Origin: a virus
Length of the DNA: 33,395 nucleotides
Strand: one strand, 5' to 3'
Virus record (IMG/VR): IMGVR_UViG_3300044619_002661
Coordinates: 1 to 33,395 of that record
The translations under genes were made by a program, and so were the position numbers. The notes beneath the pieces are model-generated. The model was not told the DNA's origin, ran no database searches, and worked only from the letters and a program-made list of their open reading frames with translations. Below are positions 16,718-23,425 of this stretch, piece by piece. Positions within the stretch are counted from its first letter, which is position 1. Each line of letters begins with the position of its first letter.

Positions 16718-16985
16718 CGACCTACACGACCTACAGACCTACAGACTATATATATATTTCTTCTTTTTAATTATAAAATATTTATATATAAGGGGTTAGG
16801 TTTTTGGTTTTGCGGTTTTGGCTGTAGGTTTTCTGTAGGTTTTTTGTAGGTCGTGTAGGACGGATTGAGTTTTGTAGGAAAATGCCGACCTACAGATTTG
16901 GGTGAATTCAAAAATCGACCTACAAAATTTAAACTGAAAGCCAGAGAGTTAAGGCACTTTGTAGGACTGTAGGACATGTAGGTCG
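16718..16985. repeat. Iteron array: 13 copies of TGTAGG(T/A) in both orientations (candidate origin)
   Basis: Minus-oriented CGACCTACA or GACCTACA units lie at 16718, 16727, 16736, 16886 and 16916. Plus-oriented TGTAGGT/TGTAGGA units lie at 16823, 16834, 16845, 16854, 16873, 16960, 16968 and 16977. Within clusters the spacing is 8-11 bp, close to one helical turn. An AT-rich stretch (16744-16798, mostly TATATA and AATTATAAAATATTTATATATA) separates the left and right clusters, as in an origin with a DNA-unwinding element. The array fills the largest gene-free stretch of the phage (16453-17211). Protein-binding iterons for replication or a regulatory array are the two readings; no gene was accepted here. 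Confidence 0.6.
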
Positions 16986-17093
16986 CAAAAACACCCCACA
17001 TTGAAAAACATATTTTTTTACCTCCCAGAAAAACAAAAAAACTCTAACCCTAAAAAAAAGCCAGATACCAGGTAGATATGATATCAATAAAAA

Positions 17094-17126
17094 TTTGATT
17101 ATTTCAAGAAAGTTAGAATACTTTTG
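17094..17126 (+). promoter_or_regulatory. Host-type (Bacteroidota) promoter, first of two in tandem
   Basis: TTTG (17094-17097), a 21-base spacer, and TACTTTTG (17119-17126) match the Bacteroidota sigma-A form TTTG-N19-21-TAnnTTTG. The 15 bases around the -7 element (17114-17128) are repeated exactly at 17171-17185. Confidence 0.65.
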
Positions 17127-17148
17127 TCACATTAAATTTAAGACCTAA

Positions 17149-17183
17149 TTTGTTGTTTAATAATATTTTATAGAATACTTTTG
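17149..17183 (+). promoter_or_regulatory. Host-type promoter, second of two in tandem, for the 17212 gene
   Basis: TTG (17153-17155) is 20 bases from TACTTTTG (17176-17183); TTTG at 17149 is also present at a 23-base spacing. Transcription would start near 17190, about 20 bases before the ATG. This contrasts with the GTCCT promoters downstream. Confidence 0.65.
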
Positions 17184-17211
17184 TCTTATTCAAAAATGGT
17201 ACTTTTCAAAT

Positions 17212-17706
17212 ATGATTAAACAGCATATTCTTCCTGTAAAGCCTTATGTATTTCAGGTTTTGCAGCATCAACTTGAAAATGGGGTTTTGAAAATCAACCG
17301 GAGAGTAGTCCGGACCATAACCAACCCGGTGAGGGTAAAGGAATACTTTGACAGGAATAAAAACTCAAAGTATTGCATAAAGGTAGAACTGCAAACCAGT
17401 TCCTTATACACTTTGCACGGCCTGCAGATGGAACTGGCAAGCCAATTCCGGGATAAACTTTACACCCATATAGCCATTTCAGTAAAGAGTGGATCTTCCG
17501 CAATGGGTGCTCTCAGGAGTTTTTTTGAGTTTTACAACATTACGGAAGACCAATATGATTTAAGCAGTGCATATCGCACCTGGCTAAGGGAGAAGGAAAA
17601 ATATCTGAACCCAAAAGAATACATGGAAAAAAAGATATGCCAGAAAGCAGAAAAGCAAGAGCAAAAACCAAAGAACAATTCTCAATTGACCATTTTCGGT
17701 CCTTAA
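17212..17706 (+). CDS. Hypothetical protein, 164 aa; candidate late-gene activator
   Basis: This is the first gene after the iteron array and the only late-region gene behind clear host-type promoters. The N-terminal 100 residues are mixed and basic (LKINRRVVRTITNPVRVKEY). Residues about 98-130 (GSSAMGALRSFFEFYNITED then DLSSAYRTWLREKEKY) read as two or three helices that could form a DNA-binding unit, and recall in a general way the C-terminal part of Mor/C-type phage activators; this likeness is weak. The C-terminus is lysine- and glutamine-rich. The stop overlaps candidate late promoter 3, which begins at 17699. I infer a regulator that turns on the GTCCT promoters. A replication-initiator role (iteron binding) is the main alternative. 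Confidence 0.5.
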   Translation: MIKQHILPVKPYVFQVLQHQLENGVLKINRRVVRTITNPVRVKEYFDRNKNSKYCIKVELQTSSLYTLHGLQMELASQFRDKLYTHIAISVKSGSSAMGALRSFFEFYNITEDQYDLSSAYRTWLREKEKYLNPKEYMEKKICQKAEKQEQKPKNNSQLTIFGP

Positions 17707-17733
17707 CAATATATGGCTGCACCTTCACTTTTG
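17699..17733 (+). promoter_or_regulatory. Candidate phage late promoter 3 (GTCCT-N26-TTTG), for the endolysin
   Basis: GTCCTTAAC starts at 17699, inside the last codons of the 17212 gene, and TTTG lies at 17730-17733 within CACTTTTG. The GTG start of the amidase begins 4 bases after TTTG, the same distance as at four other genes, which supports GTG as the true start. Confidence 0.65.
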
Positions 17734-17737
17734 TATT

Positions 17738-18157
17738 GTGAGGGAAATACGGAACATCGTTTTGCACTGCACGGCCAGTCCACAATCTCAGACCATTGCT
17801 GAACTCCTGAATTATTGGAGAACGGTAATGAAATGGAGAGTACCTGGATATCATAAAATAATACAGGCAAATGGTTCCGTAGTTTCCCTCATGGACTTTT
17901 CCCGACCCACCAATGGAGTGTCTGGGCACAATGCCAACTCTATCCACATCAGCTACTTTGGAGGGGTGGATATATCTGGAAAACCTGTGGATAACCGGAC
18001 ACCAGCACAAAGGGCATCAATGCTTGCCCTGGTGAAAGAACTTAGAGCCATGTTTCCAGATGCCAGAATACTTGGCCACAGGGATTTTCCGGGTGTGAAA
18101 AAAGCATGTCCTTCTTTTGATGTTTCTAAATGGTTGAAAGAAAATGGAGTTAATTGA
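17738..18157 (+). CDS. N-acetylmuramoyl-L-alanine amidase endolysin (T7 lysozyme-like)
   Basis: The 139-aa protein is a single amidase_2/PGRP-type domain that cuts the bond between N-acetylmuramic acid and L-alanine in peptidoglycan. Zinc ligands are H10 (VLHCTAS), H114 (GHRD) and C124 (KACPSFD); Y38 (VPGYHKII) and K121/K122 match catalytic positions of T7 lysozyme. It is a little shorter than T7 lysozyme (151 aa) and has no signal peptide, so release should depend on the holin at 27804. Translation starts at GTG; no in-frame ATG lies upstream, and the ATG at 17713 is out of frame. Its end overlaps the next gene by 14 bases. It is about 10 kb away from the holin and spanin genes. Confidence 0.88.
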   Translation: MREIRNIVLHCTASPQSQTIAELLNYWRTVMKWRVPGYHKIIQANGSVVSLMDFSRPTNGVSGHNANSIHISYFGGVDISGKPVDNRTPAQRASMLALVKELRAMFPDARILGHRDFPGVKKACPSFDVSKWLKENGVN

Positions 18158-18935
18158 TTTTTTAGCTGAAAGCACAGATGTTGGAAACTTCTGTGATAGG
18201 GTATATGGTGGCATCACAGAGGTTTATCTGGTTCCAGCTGGTGGAGGCTTTTCCCTTTTTTTAAAACCTTCTGAGATATTGGAACTGCCCACACTTGATG
18301 TTTCTCCATTCAGGATAGTTCTTGAGCCGGAAAGCTGTGAGCTACGCTGCAGAAACATATTTGATAAAAATGGCAGTAAGTTTGAAAACACCATAATTTT
18401 TAGGAATATCCGAAAAGTTTATGAGTGGCTGCATGAAAACAGGTACAAAAGCTTTTGGGTGATTTTGAAGCAGGGAGAAACCCGGTGCCTGGTTACTGGT
18501 GATGATGATATGCCTTACAGGTATGCGGCTGACTATGCAGTAGAAAAAGAGATGCAGAATGAAGCGGCTTTTACTGTGAGTTTAAAAAGCACCCAGTTAA
18601 GGCCATTTCATGTGATTAGATTCAGATTTGTAGTATTAGATCCAAACGACTGGCAAGAGCAAACACCTTACATAGGTGAATGGACACTTGAAAAAGGCGC
18701 AGCAACACAGCCAAATGACTTTGTAAAGTTTGAGGGCAATATCTACTCAAAAGAATCAAACAGAACCTCTTTTGAAAATCCTGCAGGAAATGATGACTAT
18801 GCATTTTTAGGCCCATTCAGTGGGAGCTGGGAGAAAGATGGAGTTTATAGTGGTGGAATCACATATGTTGAATTTAATGGAAAGCTCTATTATCATTTAA
18901 CTTTGACCAATGGATATACCTATGTATATCTATAA
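18144..18935 (+). CDS. Hypothetical phage protein with C-terminal carbohydrate-binding-like module, 263 aa
   Basis: The first 165 residues are mixed alpha/beta, with a strand region typical of proteins seen beside Bacteroidota phage lysis genes (SFWVILKQGETRCLVTGDD, then AFTVSLKSTQLRPFHVI). The last 80 residues contain a module like the one in the collagen-like fibre: YIGEWTLEKGAATQPND, V-K-F-E-G-N-I-Y, N-P-A-G, then G-S-W. That pattern suggests a family 5/12-like carbohydrate-binding fold. The gene overlaps the amidase end by 14 bases, so the two are co-translated. It may aid endolysin action or be a minor virion protein; neither is shown. Confidence 0.6.
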   Translation: MELIDFLAESTDVGNFCDRVYGGITEVYLVPAGGGFSLFLKPSEILELPTLDVSPFRIVLEPESCELRCRNIFDKNGSKFENTIIFRNIRKVYEWLHENRYKSFWVILKQGETRCLVTGDDDMPYRYAADYAVEKEMQNEAAFTVSLKSTQLRPFHVIRFRFVVLDPNDWQEQTPYIGEWTLEKGAATQPNDFVKFEGNIYSKESNRTSFENPAGNDDYAFLGPFSGSWEKDGVYSGGITYVEFNGKLYYHLTLTNGYTYVYL

Positions 18936-18938
18936 TTA

Positions 18939-18973
18939 GTCCTAAAAGAAAAATCATTTCTTCAAAATCTTTG
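18939..18973 (+). promoter_or_regulatory. Candidate phage late promoter 4 (GTCCT-N26-TTTG), for the head operon
   Basis: GTCCTAAAA at 18939 is three bases after the previous stop; TTTG is at 18970-18973 within AATCTTTG; ATG 18978 follows after 4 bases. No terminator is apparent before it. Confidence 0.65.
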
Positions 18974-18977
18974 TAGC

Positions 18978-20384
18978 ATGGTAAAACCTAATTCCGAGAA
19001 AAAGAAAGACAGCCGGGCCAACTCAAAAGGCCAGGTGCATTCTGCTTTGATCAGAGCCATTGACACAAGCACAGTAGTAGATGAAAAAGAAGGCATCCTA
19101 TACAATGTACTTCTTTGCCAATCCATGCAGCCAAAAGGTGCAGCTGGCTTTGTGGATAACATCTGGGATGAGGCTTCTCAGGATTTTACCAGACTTCCGG
19201 TTGTCACTCCTCAGTCTTTTGTAGAAAAACTGGTGGATCTTTCTGCCAATTTCAGAGAGAAAGGCCAGAAGGCAAGATTTGGCCACCCTGCCATGTGTGA
19301 GCAAGAGGCTGGAAACCATTGCGGCTGGATTAAAAACATAAGGCTGGAAGGTGATGGTGTGGTAGGTGACATCCACCTTGCAGACTTTGCAGACCTCAGC
19401 CCAAAAGGAAATCTCAAATCTTATGTCCTGGCAGCGGCTAAAGAAGATCCGGAAGCATTGATGATGTCCATAGTGTTTTCTCCAGGAGAATACTACTTTC
19501 AGGAAAATGGTTTTCAGGTAGAATATGACTGGAGCATAGAGCATGACAACAGGATCATGGCTTTGCCAGAGGCTGAAAGGGTTCTTTTTGAAACTGTCAA
19601 AGCATGGCACTACACCGATTTTGTAGGCGAGGGTGCAAATACTAATAATCTTTTTCGGTCTGTAAATGGTGAGCCTATGAGCGCTGCACTGGTTACCGAC
19701 TTTCTGGATTCTAATCCGGAAATATTTGAGATCTTAACAAAGAGCCCTGAGATAATGAAAGGCTTTTTGCAAAAATATGAGGCCTACAAGGCCAGAACTC
19801 TTTCCAAACAGCAAGTAAAAATGAGTAAACCAATGACTTGGAAACAGCGCACAGCTGCTTTCCTTAGTGGTATGGCTGAGCGCCTGGTACAAGGCGAAGT
19901 CACCATTCGAAACATTGATGCCACCACCTCTGAGGGTGCCAACATCACTATCATGACAACTGAGACAATGCCTCAAGTTGGTGATATTGTTCAACTGACT
20001 GACACAGGTGAGATTCCACCAGCTCAAGTTCACACCATTGCAGGTGGTGATCTGGATGGTTACCAAGTCACAACTGATGAGGCTGGAACTATCACAGAAA
20101 TAGTTGAGCCAGTTGCCACAGCTCCGGAAGAAACAGAAGCACCAGTGGCAGAAGATGCCATCCGCAAAATGATAGCTGAAGAAGTTGCCAGGGCCATCGC
20201 TCCGGTTGCTACAGAGTTAAAGTCTGTAAAGTCTGACCTGGAAAGCTTCAAAGCCAAGCCATTGGTAAAAAAAGCATCTGAGGCCAGAGTGCAGGTTGCA
20301 AATGCTACAACCAGAGAAGCAGAGATGCCAGCCTGGGAAAAGGAAATGATTGCAAAATCTGAAAAGTTTGCACGAAATATCTAG
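18978..20384 (+). CDS. Head maturation protease fused to scaffold
   Basis: The 468-aa protein has a protease-like half (about residues 20-220) and a scaffold-like half. The first contains the ARFGHP box (His near 103) and the ALMMSIVFSPG box (Ser near 163), the His and Ser positions of Mu/HK97-like prohead proteases, separated by a GDIHLADFADLSP strand-loop. The second half has a low-complexity linker rich in T, E, P (about 370-390) and a charged helical coiled coil (IRKMIAEEVARAIAPVATEL) of the scaffold type. It lies directly before the major capsid gene, as expected. It should guide procapsid assembly and be cleaved out on maturation. Confidence 0.72.
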   Translation: MVKPNSEKKKDSRANSKGQVHSALIRAIDTSTVVDEKEGILYNVLLCQSMQPKGAAGFVDNIWDEASQDFTRLPVVTPQSFVEKLVDLSANFREKGQKARFGHPAMCEQEAGNHCGWIKNIRLEGDGVVGDIHLADFADLSPKGNLKSYVLAAAKEDPEALMMSIVFSPGEYYFQENGFQVEYDWSIEHDNRIMALPEAERVLFETVKAWHYTDFVGEGANTNNLFRSVNGEPMSAALVTDFLDSNPEIFEILTKSPEIMKGFLQKYEAYKARTLSKQQVKMSKPMTWKQRTAAFLSGMAERLVQGEVTIRNIDATTSEGANITIMTTETMPQVGDIVQLTDTGEIPPAQVHTIAGGDLDGYQVTTDEAGTITEIVEPVATAPEETEAPVAEDAIRKMIAEEVARAIAPVATELKSVKSDLESFKAKPLVKKASEARVQVANATTREAEMPAWEKEMIAKSEKFARNI

Positions 20385-20426
20385 CACAATTTTAATTTTT
20401 CTACCACTTAAAAACGTATATATAAA

Positions 20427-21377
20427 ATGCCAACTATCAAAACTTCTGATTTAGCAGGCAAGCTGAAAGACCAATTCCTTCAGCAGTCAGAAATATTCAA
20501 AACTGAGGTTCTTGTTGATGACATGAACTTTTTGGAGTACATGGCTCCTCCAATCCTGACAAAGGATGAAGTGCCATTGACAAGGGTAATTACTGGAGAC
20601 ATTGTTCAGCCAGGAGCAAAGGCGGCTTTTAATGCTTCTTCTGATGCCCATACCTTTAAGGCAAGGACTTCAAAGGTAAGACCTGGAAAAGTTGATTTGA
20701 CTTACACCCCGGTGGACATCAATTTGCTTGCAAATTCTTACTATGGCTATCTTGCCCAAATCAAGAAAACATACCACGACTACTCAATTGCTGAGTTTTT
20801 CATGGATGCCATCAAAAGGAAGATCAAAGACAACATCAGACTGAAAGCTTTGTATGATGGTGTTTACAACGCATCCGGAACTGCTCCTGTAGATATCTTT
20901 GATGGTATTCTTGCACAGATGGCAGTATCTGGTGTAGTACCTGCAGGCAACATCTACACAGGTGCAGCGCTTACTGCTTCCAATGCAGTTGATATCTTTG
21001 AGGCTACTTATGACAAGGTGCCAGCTAAGTACCAGAGCATGAATCTTGCAGTCATTGCTTCTCCTTCTGCATTGAGAAAGTATTTCCTTGACTACAGAAG
21101 CTCTTATGGCTCTGTGATCTACAATCAGGATTTCTTGAAAAATGGTATAGATGGAACTTCAACTCAGTTCTTTGCTGAGCCAGGTCTGGATGCAAATCCA
21201 AACAAGATCATCATCACAACCATGGATAATTTAACCTGGCATGTTAATCCTGAAAATGACATGGAAGCAGTAACCATCGAAACAGAGAAAAGAAATGTCC
21301 ATGTAATGGTTGATTTTGATGTGACTCCAAACTTCTTCACTGGAGATGAAATCTGGACAAATGCGGTAACTCCTTAA
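20427..21377 (+). CDS. Major capsid protein
   Basis: At 316 aa and directly after the protease/scaffold gene, this is the major capsid protein. It has an N-terminal helical region, a long central part with the E-loop-like stretch (ARTSKVRPGKVDLTYTP), a helical spine segment (DYSIAEFFMDAIKRKIKDNI), and a C-terminal strand set (RNVHVMVDFDVTPNFFTG), in line with HK97-type folds of Bacteroidota phages. Transcription probably comes from promoter 4; the 42-bp gap before it contains no GTCCT element. Confidence 0.8.
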   Translation: MPTIKTSDLAGKLKDQFLQQSEIFKTEVLVDDMNFLEYMAPPILTKDEVPLTRVITGDIVQPGAKAAFNASSDAHTFKARTSKVRPGKVDLTYTPVDINLLANSYYGYLAQIKKTYHDYSIAEFFMDAIKRKIKDNIRLKALYDGVYNASGTAPVDIFDGILAQMAVSGVVPAGNIYTGAALTASNAVDIFEATYDKVPAKYQSMNLAVIASPSALRKYFLDYRSSYGSVIYNQDFLKNGIDGTSTQFFAEPGLDANPNKIIITTMDNLTWHVNPENDMEAVTIETEKRNVHVMVDFDVTPNFFTGDEIWTNAVTP

Positions 21378-21405
21378 TCTCTTAACCTCCTAAAGTTTAA
21401 AGAGT

Positions 21406-21921
21406 ATGTGTTATACCCCTCAGGATATTAATGAGAGTTGCTTAAATGCACCCGGTGGCGCTGTCAGATTCTTTCACATTCCACAATCTGAGGTTGTTTC
21501 ATTTGGCGCAGTAACTGCCAACATGATTCCAACCATCACATTTGCAACTGGCAAAAAAATGTTTGAAATCCAGTTCATGGATGAAACAGGTGGATTTGAT
21601 GAGAATGATGTCGGAACCAACAACCAACCTGCTTTTGAGTTTATCGGCAAAATGAGCTTGAAAGGCAATTCTGCAGATGATAGAGCTTATGTAAATACGC
21701 TCAGGTCAGGCAGACACGTTGTTGCTATGGTATTGAACAACGGCCAAATCTTTTTGGCTGGCACACCTTTCAAGCCATGCTATCTTCGAAAAGCCAACAG
21801 AAAAGGCGGCTTAAAAATCGAAGATCCAAACATCCAGGAGTTGGAGTGGTACTTCAAATCTATGGAAGGCATAGTTGAATATTCTGGCACCCTTGCCAGT
21901 TTAGAAACAGTAGGCGCTTAA
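21406..21921 (+). CDS. Putative tail tube or other abundant virion protein, 171 aa
   Basis: The protein is mostly strands and loops, without coiled coil or signal. Motifs such as MFEIQFMDETGGFDEN and AFEFIGKMSLKGNS fit a beta-barrel structural protein such as a tail tube subunit. The gene lies 28 bases after the capsid gene and is followed by a strong terminator, so it is probably transcribed at a high level together with the capsid gene. A head decoration protein is the alternative. Confidence 0.5.
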   Translation: MCYTPQDINESCLNAPGGAVRFFHIPQSEVVSFGAVTANMIPTITFATGKKMFEIQFMDETGGFDENDVGTNNQPAFEFIGKMSLKGNSADDRAYVNTLRSGRHVVAMVLNNGQIFLAGTPFKPCYLRKANRKGGLKIEDPNIQELEWYFKSMEGIVEYSGTLASLETVGA

Positions 21922-21938
21922 TAGTTGCCAACAAACAA

Positions 21939-21973
21939 GTCCTAAAGCCACTCATTTTGAGTGGCTTTTTTTG
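21939..21973 (+). promoter_or_regulatory. Candidate phage late promoter 5 (GTCCT-N26-TTTG)
   Basis: GTCCTAAAG at 21939 and TTTG at 21970-21973 match the class. The spacer contains a full terminator hairpin, as at promoter 1. The downstream ATG (22007) is 33 bases past TTTG, the longest leader of the group. Confidence 0.6.
21946..21972 (+). terminator. Intrinsic terminator after the capsid transcript
   Basis: A perfect 9-bp stem (AGCCACTCA 21946-21954, TGAGTGGCT 21958-21966) with a three-base loop is followed by seven T. Its stem sequence AGCCACT/AGTGGCT equals that of the terminator at 555, and it is inside candidate late promoter 5. Confidence 0.88.
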
Positions 21974-22006
21974 TATCAATAAATTTTAATCTAAAAAAAC
22001 ATTGCC

Positions 22007-22777
22007 ATGGCAACCATAAAAGAAAAAGCCATCGCCTGGCTGGAAGGCGAAACCAAAGACTACCAGGAAGGCTTAAATCTGGTAAGAGAAATTACTTTAA
22101 ACAAAGGCTTACTTTCCTCTTTGGATGCAAAACGAAACGACAGGCACCTGGACAAGATCAACTATCTTTTGTCTCAGTATTGCAGCGCAGAATATAAGGT
22201 CTTAGCAGTTGTTGCTGATATAACACCACAGCCGGAAAAAGCAATAAAAGTTTTGCCTTTGAACCCGGATGATGCAAGGCAGCTTGAAGCTGATGATTTT
22301 GTGAAAAAATTACCAGTTGGTGTTCAGGAGTTGGTAGCCAATAAAAAAAGGCTTTTCAATGAAAGAAACATCCGATCTCAAAAAATTACAGACCTCACCG
22401 ATAATGTAGAAGCAGACCAACAAATACCTTTTGAGGTGGAAGAATTGGTGAAAGAAGTATTGAATATTGATGAAGACATCAAAGCGATAGACAGCCAGCT
22501 GGCTTTCTTTTTTGCAACCGGAGCCATGGCTCAATTAAGGAAAGCAGATCCGCAGGTATCTGACCTGGAGCCGGAAACAATGGAAAGCATTGAGAAGAAA
22601 ATCAACAACAAAAAAAGCCAGGTAAGCAAAGCAAAAAAAGCATATGAGTTGAAGCCAGATGATGTGGCCAAAGCCGAAAAGTTTGCAAAAATGGAACTGG
22701 AATTGAAAGACTTAATATTTCAAAAAGAAACTATGAAGCAGAATGCAGTAGCAGCTTCAACAGTAAAAAGCGATTAA
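22007..22777 (+). CDS. Hypothetical helical protein, 256 aa
   Basis: This protein is wholly helical and charged, with a coiled-coil C-terminal half (IEKKINNKKSQVSKAKKAYE and KMELELKDLIFQKETMKQ). It has its own candidate promoter (5) and terminator (22799), so it is made as a single-gene transcript between the capsid and terminase genes. No domain was recognised. It could be a tail-assembly or scaffold-like factor; the monocistronic layout suggests that its amount matters. Confidence 0.6.
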   Translation: MATIKEKAIAWLEGETKDYQEGLNLVREITLNKGLLSSLDAKRNDRHLDKINYLLSQYCSAEYKVLAVVADITPQPEKAIKVLPLNPDDARQLEADDFVKKLPVGVQELVANKKRLFNERNIRSQKITDLTDNVEADQQIPFEVEELVKEVLNIDEDIKAIDSQLAFFFATGAMAQLRKADPQVSDLEPETMESIEKKINNKKSQVSKAKKAYELKPDDVAKAEKFAKMELELKDLIFQKETMKQNAVAASTVKSD

Positions 22778-22798
22778 ACGGTGATTGATAGCTGAAAA

Positions 22799-22829
22799 GG
22801 TTACTGTCTTTGATGGTAACCTTTTTTTT
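22799..22829 (+). terminator. Intrinsic terminator before the terminase operon
   Basis: The stem GGTTAC (22799-22804) with GTAACC (22816-22821), loop of 11 bases, is followed by eight T (22822-22829). Promoter 6 begins three bases later. Confidence 0.78.
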
Positions 22830-22831
22830 AT

Positions 22832-22866
22832 GTCCTAAAGTTGCCAGTTACCAGTTGCCATTTTTG
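22832..22866 (+). promoter_or_regulatory. Candidate phage late promoter 6 (GTCCT-N26-TTTG), for the terminase genes
   Basis: GTCCTAAAG at 22832 and TTTG at 22863-22866 within CATTTTTG; ATG 22871 follows after 4 bases. This supports 22871 rather than the TTG at 22841 as the start of the small terminase gene. Confidence 0.65.
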
Positions 22867-22870
22867 CCAA
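22841..22870. repeat. TTGCCA cluster at the start of the small terminase gene
   Basis: TTGCCA occurs at 22841, 22855 and 22864, with AGTTGCCA twice here and also at 21923 and 24969, the gene-free edges around the terminase region. Such repeats could be small-terminase binding sites (pac or cos region), but the motif also occurs inside genes. Confidence 0.3.
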
Positions 22871-23425
22871 ATGGAAATCCAGCGGCAAAATAAGTTTGGC
22901 AGATATGTGGACATGATCATTGGCAAGTCCAGTGGTAGTCTCAAGCAAAAGCAAGTTCTTGCCATGTATCGCTTTGCCTTCACCATGAGCTGTGAAGGAT
23001 ATACACCTCTGGTGGTAGCGCAGGCAGTGGCAGACAACTTTGATGTGACCAGAAGCAGAGGCTTTAAGGTAGTCCAGGATGCAAAGGTGGTTTTTGGAGA
23101 TGCCGCCAAGTTTTCCAAAAATGGTGCGAGGTATGCCAGAGCTGAATACCTAATGAGGCTTTCCAAAAAAGCAGAAGAAAGAGGAGACATCTCCACAGCC
23201 AGGCTATGCGCTATGGATGCGGCAAAACTTGAAGCCTTGGATCAGCCAGACTTTGAAGGCATGGTGGACCCGATGCAGTTCATGAATCCGGATGAGTTTG
23301 TAATTTCCTCAGACCCGAAAATATTAGATGCTGTCAATAAAACCATGGAGGTGGTTTTTGATATAGACCATGAAGTAGTTGAACCAATAACCGAAAATGG
23401 CAAGGCAGAAGAAAAAAATGGTTAG
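22871..23425 (+). CDS. terS: Putative terminase small subunit
   Basis: The 184-aa product (MEIQRQ start) lies just before the large terminase and overlaps it by 29 bases. Its N-terminal 80 residues are helical with an HTH-like pattern (LVVAQAVADNFDVTRSRGFK), the DNA-binding part expected in small terminases; the middle is helical (AEYLMRLSKKAEERGDISTA), suited to ring assembly. The acidic C-terminus would contact the large subunit. Assignment rests on position and layout, not on a clear family match. Confidence 0.65.
   Translation: MEIQRQNKFGRYVDMIIGKSSGSLKQKQVLAMYRFAFTMSCEGYTPLVVAQAVADNFDVTRSRGFKVVQDAKVVFGDAAKFSKNGARYARAEYLMRLSKKAEERGDISTARLCAMDAAKLEALDQPDFEGMVDPMQFMNPDEFVISSDPKILDAVNKTMEVVFDIDHEVVEPITENGKAEEKNG

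Noticed and set aside
16361-16849. Open frame of 162 aa, including a sub-frame from 16598
   Set aside because: It overlaps the protease end, then runs through the hairpin, iterons and AT-rich core with low-complexity product; best explained as non-coding.
17713-17802. ATG frame near the amidase start
   Set aside because: It is out of frame with the amidase and encodes only 29 residues; the amidase starts at GTG 17738, at the class distance from promoter 3.
21961-22197. 78-aa frame overlapping the start of the 22007 gene
   Set aside because: It begins in the terminator T run and its product is arginine-rich and without structure; the 22007 frame continues far beyond it.
22841-22870. TTG start for the small terminase at 22841
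   Set aside because: It lies inside promoter 6; ATG 22871 is exactly 39 bases from GTCCT, as in four other genes.
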